Positions 49,786 to 60,425 of a DNA stretch of 64,000 bases are shown here, one piece after another. The position numbers and the translations under genes were made by a program. The stretch spans positions 18,575,126 through 18,639,125 of the forward strand of contig NW_019211455.1 in NCBI RefSeq assembly GCF_002443255.2, in the 5' to 3' direction. Numbering within the stretch: position 1 is the stretch's first letter; the number at the start of each line of letters is the position of its first letter. The DNA comes from Varroa destructor (lineage: Eukaryota > Arthropoda > Arachnida > Mesostigmata > Varroidae). Below the pieces are notes generated by a model, which saw only the letters and a program-made list of their open reading frames with translations, was not told where the DNA came from and ran no database searches.

Positions 49786-52700
49786 ATGGAGTATTGGGAT
49801 GTCATCAACGAGGCTATCGTTCGCCTGCGTGGTCGTAAGAATCGGCCAGATGTAGACAACATCCTCGGCGTACTGAATAAGAAGAAGCCCACGATCTCGA
49901 AGAACGTCCTCGAAAACGCTCTTAACCATTTAGAGAAACACAACAAACTTTATCGCGTTTATTATAAAGGTGAGTCCTTAGACTTTAATACGTCCCACTG
50001 CTGTTTGATTTGATTTGAAATAATTATTGCAATTTATTGACATTATTTTAATAAATTTCCATCTGTTTAAATTTATCTATCTGTTGATATCAAATATATT
50101 AACTGCTACCACTGTTATTAATTGATGTAATACATCAATCACTTTCTACTGAATGAAAGTAGATGTATCATGATAATGTTAGTTACCCTTCGACCTTAAT
50201 TGCTGACGCTTATTAACGAGTGGCGAGAACATAGCTTTCTTATTTTACAAGCACGCAATACTTTGAGAGCCTGATTGGTACTTAAAGTTGTTGATTATTT
50301 ATTGTTATCAGTATTCTTATTATTAATTGATTTCTACCGATTTGCGCTGGCTAACGTGTAGGGTGACTAAATCCAAAAGGGTCATACTTTAAGTAAGCCA
50401 CGGTGTGACTGGCTAAGGCAACAAAGAGTATCGATTTGGTCAGGGAACATGCTGCTGTGCGTACCTATATCGCCCCATTTTTTTTTTTCTAGTAAGCAAG
50501 TGAACCGTAAGCTTTAATCGAGTAAACACGTTATCAGATTTTCCTAAATAGACATTACGGTATAGAATGAATATATTCAAAGAAAACTATCACGAGCTGG
50601 ATGTTAGCTGACCCTTAGAAAAAAAAAACAGTTGGAAAGATAGCAGTTTAGTATGAACATTTTTTCCGATCACGTGTATTGACCTTCTCTGATTAGGATA
50701 CAATGGAAATTAATTCCGTATGGCTACTTATTCCTGTCATCAGCTTTGTTTTTAATTATTGTGTTTACATATTTTTAAAATTACGTGCCGACCATGCAGG
50801 ACATACGAGCTATCGTCAAACAGCGTTCAAAAACAGCGGTTGCGAGGTTGATGAAAAACAAGTCAATCAGAACGGATCCTTCAGCTCTGACACCGAGGAA
50901 GACACAGACGGTAAAAGCGAAGCTTTTGGCAGGCCGCTAGCAGACGAGGTAATTACCTTATGTTTTCCAGACGATATTAAGTTTTCCTCAAATGCATATG
51001 TATTGTAATGTAAAGAACAGCATGTCTGCGTAGTATAAATACTAGGTATTTAGACTTAACCGACTCGTGAGATGTTTTGATACGTCTAAGCAATGCGCGC
51101 CAGGTACGATAAATACGTTGAAAACGTTCTATTTTCCTTTTTCGTTCGAGGCGTCTTTTTCTATATTATTATATCTCTATGGCTATTGTATTACCTTAAG
51201 CTCTTGATTTTTTGTCAAAACACGAAAGAAAATGTTTTATATTACTATTTCGAAGAAAAACGTAGATATTTTTTTAGCTAGGTGACTCTAAAGTATCCAG
51301 CAACATGAGCTGCTTTAATGAGCAACATGAGCAACATTTAAAAGCTATGGTCCGGCAGTATTAGAGATTGTTGGCAGACTCTAGTAGAACGTCTTGCAAA
51401 TAAGTAACATTTCCTATTAGAATAAAGGCAGATGCTGCCTGGGATCACAGAAGACATGTGCTGTCTCTGGTCAAAATGTATTATAGGAAAAACCGCCTAA
51501 AGATGGTTTTGTCGCTTTCGTTTTAAAAGTTTTGACATGAAAGGTACTACTCATAGTGGTCGACTACTTATGGAAAAGTCGACAAAGTTGTCGAGACAGT
51601 TAGTAGCCAATAGTAGTAGATATGCTATCGCCAAGAAGCTGAATACACACCACCAAACAGTTTTAGACCATCTGAAGAAAACTGGTTACAAAAATATATA
51701 TACTCAAAGTATTTAAAAAAGTAAATATAAACACTGGGAGCTATTTACAAGAAGCGATTGGTCACGCATGATATAAATTAGATTATATACGACGAAGATG
51801 TGCAAATAAGAATAATAACAAAATAAAAAAGGATAAAAGAAGCCAGTTTCACAATCTGTGGCAAAGTTCAGGCTGATGTTAATGAAAATGATGTTATGTG
51901 TTTAGTGGAAATTGAAAAGACTCGCGTATTATGAACGGCTGTCGCCTGGCAAGAGAATTAATTTGGTCCTCTACAGTCAACGACCAAGAAGATCTCAACA
52001 AGGTATTGAAAAAAATCGACCGAAACTAGTGAGCAAAAAAAGCGTTCTCTTCCAGTATGCTAATGCCAAACTATAAGCATCTTTAACTACCCGGTAGAAA
52101 TGGAGAAAGTTTGAGTGGGCAAGGCTATGGGTCAAAATGGCGCATATTCAATCAGTAATATGATTCGAATATCTTTGATTTGATTTTGGCTTAAAAACGA
52201 TCAGTACTTTTTGATAGCCCGTTATAAATGTATGGGTAATGTGTAAAATTCTGAATGGCGTCTCCAATTTTTTCGCATTGACATGCAGTTTTTGTCAATT
52301 TCGAGGTATCCAAAACGAATTGCTCGTGCATCTTATACCAACGCTCTAAGTTTAGTAGGCGAACGAGTTGTCACTGCACCGTCACGGGGCGGTTACACGG
52401 ACACTGCAAGTAATTCGCTTCTGCTAAGTAATAACGATGTTTGAAAATAGAAACAGAAAGCAAGTTCTTATTCTTAGTGATGAGTGTTGTTAAAATATCT
52501 GGCGCGTGTATTAAATTCGAGAGAGTCTCTTTATTTTTGGAGACAGTTCGAAGCCGAAAGTTAAGAAAAGCGCTAGAGTTTCGTTTCGTCTATGCCAGCA
52601 CGTACAATTTCGAACGTCAAATTCGAACTCAAAAGTTTTATTCATCTAAAAATACCAGCAATATGAAGGTTTCGAGGCAAGTTACTTTTCGAGTCATCGA

Positions 52701-55700
52701 TTGATAAAAGTTGTGGCTGTAACCATGTCCATTGCGTATAGTGTTCAGCGATCCAGAATGTAAATAAGTAAAGCGTACGGCTTAACTAATGCATAGTACC
52801 ATGGCTTATATTAATGTTTTATCACATTCGACTGTTTTCTGTAGCTGGGCATTATGGGCATTTGTTAGTCGGTTCTTCGCTTTGGTTTTGGATATGTTGA
52901 TTAACGTGTTATGACGTACACGGTGAATGAAGTATTAAGGATGCTAACAGTTCAGTCAACGCCAAAGGACCCATTCTACCAGAATCGCAACGGCGAGAAT
53001 ATCCGTAGTCGTTTTAGTTTTCCGTCTTTGTAGTCCAAGTGATGACGTACTGAAACCTACCCTTAAAGGCCAACGATCACAATAAAACCCAACATAGCTT
53101 GTTTTGCCTGGCTTTCATCATGTCGTTGCTGCCCTTGACGACGAAGTCGGCGGCATCCCGACTAAGAAGCTTGGTTTTTGCTGCTTCCCACCTAAGTTGA
53201 ACCTAAAATTTGTTTTTGAGGACACTTGAAGATGCTTTGCAATAATGATCTAGTTAGACGAGAAATAAAATAGTAGAATGAAGAAGTCTGCTGAATCTAG
53301 TTCGATAGATTAGTTCTAGTACTGCCAATCTATATTGATGACCGTAAGGTCTATACAAATTGTCCGTCTGGAAGTTTTGCAGTGCTCTAAAACGTGCGAT
53401 TTAGATTTCTTAACTCTATTTTGATTGACGCTATAAAGTGCTATTATCCAAAGTCGAATTCTAATTTGTGCGGTATTTTCCGGATGTCCAAATTAGAAAA
53501 CCTCCACAGCTACTCATAACTTGTCGTTAATATCTGCAGGATATGAGCCAGGATACTATGGTAACACCTACAGCTCTTGACGACGTGCTGCAGGATCGAT
53601 CACAGTCAGTGCTGAGTTCAGACTCGGATTCCATTCAAGAACGCTCTGGAATGGGCCGAAAACGGCCGCGCCCCACAGATACGAAGGATTCGGACCGACT
53701 GAAGTTGTCAATGAAGTCAAAGTCCTCATCTCTTCCTCTGGCGGCTGCACGAGTAAGCAACCGTAAACGCATTAAGAAGACTCATGGGCCCGATTGGCAG
53801 ACAGATATATTGCACCTCGAGTGTAAGGTACAGCTGAGCACATGTGCCGTTTGCAGGTCAAAGGACGTTAGTGGGAATTTTCTCGCGTGCTCTGCCTGCA
53901 AAGTCCATGGTAAGTGAAGAGTAAGCTCTGGCAAGATCGACTGTGTACAATTTGATCTGAAACATTTTTTAAAAGAAAATCATAGGCGATTTACTGCCTC
54001 ATAAAATGGATGCTAACGACTACTTTAAATCCACTTTGTATTCCTTCATTTATGTCTATGTATCAAATTTGCAGTGCACGCCCGATGCCTCCAGTTGACG
54101 GAGCGGTCGGTGGCGAAAATATCCGCAAACAAGCAGTTCTATTGTCTTCGATGCAAGCCGTGCAAGCTTTGCCACTACGCATTGGAGGTATCGGAACGAG
54201 ACCGGGGGCAAAATACGCTGTCGCTCGCATCGATTATGGAAGGCGGAGATATGATCCATTGTTGTCAATGTTATTCGGTATTTCATCTTGGCTGCCTTAG
54301 GCCAGCGCTTCCTGCTAAGCCCAAGGGTCAGCCGTGGATGTGCCGCAAGTGTAGCTATGAGGCTAACAAAAAGGAAAAACTTAAAGGTAAGTCTTGCTAT
54401 TTAAGTCGTGAAGACCGGATCATTTACCGTTTACTGTAAAAAAAAAAAAGCATCTTTTCATATTAAATTAATCATAAAGCAGCAGTAATATATGTTTAGA
54501 GATTTACATCCCAACAGAGATAACAAAAGAGTTGTCTGTTGAGTACCCAGGCAACCTTTAAGATATAGCTGACAAATCAGGAGTTTCATACGTTTCTCTT
54601 CCCCTTCGCCTCAGTAAGCACAAATATCTATTAAGCTTAACTAAGCTACGTTCTGAGGGCATTACCAGTTCATCATTACCCAGTTTTCCTTCGTAAATAA
54701 CTCTTATATGTTTACAATATTGCCATTATTATCTTACAGCGAATGCGGCTGCTGCTGCTATGCTGATGGTTGCGCAGCAGAGACCGCTGCTGCCCGAAAA
54801 ACACTCGGAGCGGACGTCTGTTTTGTCGGACAAGGACTCTTTGGATCAGCAGGGAGGGTCAGGGACGGATTCCGATCGGGGTCACGCCACGCCGACCAGC
54901 AACCAGTCACCGACTGGCGCCGACGCAACTGCCACAACTGCGAATATCAACGAGAACTCGTCACTTCGCAACGGCCATACGTCTCTGGACACGCAAGCGG
55001 CTGCCGCGGCAATGGCAACACTTAGTACTTCTGTGTCACATGTCGGATCGAACGGTAGCCTAGCACCACATAGTAACGGAAGTAGTGCAAGTGCTAGACC
55101 AACTCATGAAGCTGACACTTCGGTTACCGGCACTGCGTTGAAAACATCCGTCTCTATGATTCGATCGAAACGGTCGCCGAGTGTTGCGGAGAAAGCGTCT
55201 GTTCAAAAGCAACCTGATAATAAGGCCGGGGGAACACTAAGCACAAGCTCAAATTTGGGCACTAGCAATGGTGCTAGCAAAAATGGTTCTGCAACAACTA
55301 ACGGAGTCGTCACTGGTATAGGGATCGTCACGACGCCAGCTCCAACGACTGGGTCTGTATCAACTAAGAAGAGTACAACCTCAACAACCACTAAGGGCAG
55401 CGTTGGTGGAACTGGCAAGACTGGAAGCAACAGCCTGCTCAGCGGCAATGTATCAGCAACTGCTGTAAATAGTGGTAACAAAACAGCATTCAAGAGCACT
55501 CATAATAACAATAGTAATAATTGTAACACGAACGGCTCAAGTATTGGTAAAACTGTTACAGCCAACACAAAAGAGGAATCAACGCCGAACGGCCAAACAG
55601 GAGCGACGGCAACTGAGAATCGAAAATCCTCAGAGCTTCGTAAGAAACTTTTGGAGATCACAGCTCCACTGGCAATCAGCAATAGTGGCGGTGGTAAGAC

Positions 55701-57417
55701 AGACGAATCGAAACTAGATAAGCCAGATCAAGCAACCCAGGAACAAACTAACAAGATAAAGGTGGAAGAGCAAGGAAGGCAACTCGTATTTATTGCTGGC
55801 AAAACTCCGCCGAACACCAAACTTCCGGCAATTCCTACCCTGCCGAGGTATGTTTTAAGGATCGTTTTACTTTGACGATGCTCTCTGGGCAATAAATACA
55901 TGCTTATGTTATACGTTGGGAATTGTGGATACAAATATGTATAGATAAATTATGGTAGCCATCCTTTTTATGTTACAGTAAAAACTTTTCCATAGTGGTA
56001 AAGGATTTGTGCTTTTAGGGTATTAAAAATGATATGCTAAAAGGCTATCAGTGCGTAAAGTACGATCCTCAAGTTCGGGTTTCTTCAAGTGTTTTTTTTT
56101 CTGAGATCACTGTACAACAAAGTATTTATTATTATCCACGACTCATGCAATTTCATCTAATAATAACTTAGGCTCCCATAAACGGAACCCGATTGCAAGT
56201 CACACCCATCTTGCGACTCGATTATAGTCATTATCGCTTTGTTTCTTTTAATGTGCATTTCAGATGTGAAGTCACTTTCCATATACCAAAACAACTGAGC
56301 GTGTCCACTTCTTCCTTAGAGGGTCCTACCTTAACGTCCTTAGCTTGTTCGACTCCCACAACGTTAACCGCCACATCAACCAGTAGTATTCATCATGTTA
56401 TACCTGCTCCCGTTGGCTCAATGATGAGTCCTGTCTCAGCTTCAAGCCTGGCACCTATTGTAATTACGTCAATTCCAAAAAAACCAGGTGAAGATAACAC
56501 ATTATTGTCTGGTGGTGCGAATTCACTTCTCACTTCAACCGGTCGTCAAAGTGATAACCTCCCACTGGCAGCAAGCCTTTCGCAGATTCAGATTGTGCCA
56601 GTCAGTCTGGCAGCTGCCCCTCCAGCGGTGCCAACGGCTACGCATTCAGCCCCATTAGCTTTGCCGCATCCGATGGTGACATCATCACAAACCCCAGAGC
56701 CTAAGGTTCTGAGCTCCGGGGCACCGGTCGTTAGAACAGCCAAGCTGTCGCAATATGCGGTGCACTATCCCAACGTATCCGACTGGAGTGCCGACCAGGT
56801 AGCTCAGTTCCTTGCAAAGATGGGCTATGAAAAAGAATCAAAAGTTTTTGTCGAGCAGGTATGTCCTTTACGAATTAGCATATGCTTCTTAAGTATTAGT
56901 ACCTTTGTCTTTTTCAAGTCTATTTCATCAAACAAGTTGATTTAGTTTTGTTCGATATAAATTAGGACTTCAAGAGATGTCGAATGTGAAAGGGCATGTT
57001 TTGATTTGTCTGCCATCACGGTCTACGATTGTCCGTGTAGACTATTAGACCGTTTATTTTTTGTCAAAAATTGTATTTGGTATCGCTTTAATCATCACTG
57101 CATTTAACCTTTATGCTGTAATAACCATTTTCCTTCTTTTAGATAACTTTCTGTTAGTAGTGGTAGAACCAGGAAATGTCTAAATATTTCAAGCTTTACG
57201 TCCGGTACTTCGATCAAGCATTGCTCCAGGCAAGACGGAATGCCTACCGATTATAGACGGCTAACGAATGATCTAATTGACATTGCAGGAAATTGATGGA
57301 GCTTCTTTGCTACTGCTTAAGCGAGCCGACGTTCTCAGTACACTCGGCTTGAAGCTTGGACCTGCGGTTAAGATCTTCCGACATATCAGCAATTTACAGG
57401 AAGTAGTTGCTCCCTGA
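49786..57417 (+). CDS. WH-double PHD-SAM chromatin protein, large copy (7 exons)
   Basis: Probable nuclear chromatin regulator, 948 residues. Exons: 49786-49969, 50800-50948, 53540-53909, 54075-54386, 54740-55847, 56264-56858, 57289-57417; intron phases 1,0,1,1,2,0. Residues 1-62: SAMD1-like winged helix ([12 protein letters not shown]). Residues 186-203: basic [18 protein letters not shown]. Residues 213-261 and 264-327: linked PHD fingers with complete Zn ligands (C213, C216, C228, C231, H236, C239, C258, C261; C264, C267, C297, C300, H305, C308, C324, C327), laid out like the KAT6/DPF double PHD finger. Then comes a long Ser/Thr/Asn/Ala-rich linker with SELRKKLLE at 636-644. Residues about 878-945: SAM domain ([13 protein letters not shown] ... 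[12 protein letters not shown]). No MYST or other enzymatic domain. The start ATG sits in GCACCATGG context directly after the acceptor. By family knowledge the winged helix binds CpG DNA and the PHD pair reads the H3 tail; that role here is inferred. Confidence 0.9.
51440..52170 (+). mobile_element. decayed mariner-family transposon
   Basis: Plus-strand remnant inside intron 2 of the large WH-PHD-SAM copy. A frame at 51501-51716 reads RWFCRFR, HSGR, then [19 protein letters not shown], which is the paired helix-turn-helix DNA-binding region of mariner transposases. A second open block at 51924-52076 has [18 protein letters not shown], then [10 protein letters not shown], matching the catalytic-domain segment before the second aspartate. 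Between them lie RLVTHD and IIYDED, also mariner-like, broken by stops. The segment after the YANA block jumps to C-terminal-like sequence (LPGR), so an internal deletion is likely. Multiple stops and frameshifts mean it is inactive. Terminal inverted repeats were not convincingly found. Confidence 0.75.
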
Positions 57418-57938
57418 GGGTAGGATTGCATAGTGAGATGCAAGGAAGATTTCTCTTTGTCAGTCGACCATTGCACTCCAGTTAGCCTTAGGCCTCCGAC
57501 CTAATTGTGTCGACGAACATTGCCGTACAGGCCGTTGTTCGTGAATTTTGTGAATAGAAGCTATGCAGCAGCCAGCCGCTTAAGGTCCTTATATGCACAC
57601 ATGAACAATTCTAATAGCTGAGTGGCTTTGTTTTGTTGCGTCACGGCATTGCCCCTTCTATCCTGCGCTTTTCCGGACCACTAGAAAGAAAAAACAAGCA
57701 ACCATTAGACAGGACGTCATACGTCTGCTGCATGCGGATCAGTGCAATGGAGTCGGTAGAACGAAATTGACGAAGATTATGTAAATTTTTTGGTTAACGC
57801 CACCGAAACAGGAATGTTTGGCCTGACGCTTGGTCGCACGTTTCATGTGCATTTCCATACAGAATAAGAAACGCAATGTGAACAACAAGGTTCTACCTTT
57901 GTTTTACCGATAAGTTATTATTATGAATGGCGCTGAGT
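57418..57938 (+). other. 3' UTR of the large WH-PHD-SAM copy
   Basis: Non-coding sequence directly after the TGA at 57415-57417, running to the first acceptable polyadenylation hexamer at 57939. No regulatory element identified. Confidence 0.45.
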
Positions 57939-57944
57939 ATTAAA
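57939..57944 (+). terminator. possible polyadenylation signal (ATTAAA)
   Basis: ATTAAA about 520 nt after the stop codon, followed by TGTA/TTGTAT-rich sequence of the kind found at cleavage sites. A canonical AATAAA occurs farther on, near 58990. Confidence 0.35.
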
Positions 57945-60354
57945 CATTCTGTACATTGTATATCCCCAGTTACGCTAGAGCATGGCATTTTGATTCGTCT
58001 ATATAATATATTTTGACTCCGGACGTGAAAAGTCTAAATGGCCTAGGCATATTATTTCCTTTCCACGTTTCACTAGGAAACGCTACTCTCTAATACCTGA
58101 AAAGTCATTAGAAGATGATTCTACCAATACACCTAACAAGAACACAGAGCACTTAGGGTTAAATAACAGAGAGTAGTACTTAGATGGACGATTAAGGAAA
58201 AGCTCCATTTCAAGCCGAAGCTGGGAGAGTTGTATGGGAAATGTCCTCTCAGTGAGCGAAATAAAGAGATCGGCACAAGGAAAGAGCAAGAGAATAAGCT
58301 ATTACCGGAATATGCGAATTTCCACTGCAATTGAATTCTTCCTACGCAATGGCTTCAGCAATGGCTACGTTATATTCACAGGCAACATAAAAACGAGGTA
58401 GAACGATTATGAGGACGTCTGTAACACTACGAACATAGCACATAACGTACCGTTGGATACACACTGCGAAAAGACTGAAGATCGCTAAAATAACTGGTGG
58501 TAATAATGTCAATACCTGAATATTTATTTCATGCGAAGAGAAATGTTCCACGGTGTTTTTTGAGAGTGTAAAAATGCGAACGCCGACGCGAAACACACTC
58601 CCGGAGCGATTTCATATTATGTTAGTACATATGTAGACTATAGATGGAGCTATAAATTGTACATGTTGACAGAGCCGTAGTTACCGTCGAACACTGATGA
58701 TTATCAATTAGTCACCAGTGGATTAAAATGCACGTTCGCAAACCTCTGTTTCGTCATGCAGCTTTTGCTCTTCGTATTAAGTTACTTATTGCCTTACGTC
58801 TTTTTACGCGTTGCCTTCGTTGTATTTACGGTCGGCAGTTATGTAGAAAACGTGAACGTTGCGCACACTCATATAAGTATCGTGATGACAGAAAATTCGA
58901 ATTTGAAGTTACAGTAGGAGGCTAGAGAAATGAGAGGTAAAAATTTATCGACAATAACCCTCGCGATGTAAAGCAAATATGTTTTCATAGAATAAAATGG
59001 AGAAGATTGTAAAGAACATGTTTGTTCTCCACTTTGCTCTAACGTATCCAGTCGATTCTCATATTAAGTGCAGCTTTTTTGCTATAAATATATATAGACG
59101 ATATGGATGTTGAGTTAAGGACGTAAACCGTTCGATGCTCTATTCGAAAACACGATCAATCAGTTCTGCCCTAGGTATAACGATCCCACCGGTGGAAAAT
59201 CGATGCGATAACGATTAAAATAGTTTGTCGATAGACGAATGTAGAAGTGGACGCCAAACGGTGATCATTGATCATTGTAGTGCATAGTAGAGGTGAACTG
59301 TATTCTCTACGTGTATTGTATCACTGTTGAGGTTGTACATATCGCAAATAAGCTGATCTATATAATGATATATAAACTATATGATGAAAAAAAAAGATGA
59401 ATTCGTTTATGCGAACACTGTCACGGGAGAAATTAGTTAAACTGATACGCTAAATAAGGCGGTAATGAAATTATTAATATTTTATTATAAGTATCGTATT
59501 ATAATTCTGTCATTAAGGTGATCGATCACCAGCGTCGAGCGTCAATAAAGTGACACCCGAGAGCCAACAAGGAGATGAAAGATGTATTTATTTCGTAATG
59601 GTACAATATGCGATTTGTACCTAAAAACACTATAGAAAATAGAACGCTCTAACGGGAATGATCACAATTATTAGCTACAGAACGCAGAATGCAAACGCAA
59701 ACAACCTGAATCGCGCTCGAATTTAGCGGGTCATCGTGTCGATCTGGTAATTTTTAAAGTTGGCCATATCTGATGCGGAGCTTCAAGAGCGGCAGTGAAT
59801 ATAATGTGGTGAACTTCACGCCAGTGCTAAGAAAACAAATGCTCTGAACCGATAAAAAAACATAATAGAAAGCTGCACTTGTTCGTATCGATAACGACCT
59901 TTATCGCGAATAGCAGCTTCATTTAAATGAACACGCTTTCGCGGACGTGCACGTTGTTGTAAACGAAACAAATAAAAAATAGTAAATATGATAATACGAA
60001 TTATTATAGGTAATATAATGCTATCAGTTAAAAATAATAGTTGTAGCGGTAATAACGACGATAATATAAATCAGTAAAAATAAAGTGTTCGTGTCATTTT
60101 CTGGATCAAAGCTGGATCTTGTTTCTCAAATGTTAGCTCTAATAAATCCAAAATCGAACGATTGTAAACAGGACAGTAAGAGACGCAATGACAAATTAGA
60201 CGTCTCTCCTCACCTATTGCCCTTGCGTATTTTTGATATAGCATATTGCTGTTCCAAGCGAAACGTCTTTTAATTTGAACGCTTTCGAGTTCAATTCAAA
60301 GCGGTCTAAGAAAGTCAATCGTTGCGCGACCCTTGAAACACAGGTGGAACCATA
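57945..60354. other. intergenic, no gene recognised
   Basis: AT-rich spacer with several TATCGATA/ATCGAT-type words (for example near 59885). No open frame with recognisable motifs. Confidence 0.55.
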
Positions 60355-60425
60355 AACCAAAGTAGCGGTACAATACATTGTATTGGTGAGTTTTGGCATT
60401 CGTGATGGCGCAGGTTCGAATCGGG
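60355..60425 (+). repeat. possible tRNA-derived SINE fragment
   Basis: GGTTCGAATCG at about 60412 matches 10 of 11 positions of the RNA polymerase III B box, and a weak A-box-like TAGCGGTACAA lies about 50 nt upstream, roughly the spacing seen in tRNA genes. I could not fold a full cloverleaf, so this is more likely a tRNA-derived repeat fragment than a tRNA gene. The 115-codon minus-strand frame across it (60214-60561) is probably an artefact of this repeat. Confidence 0.3.
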
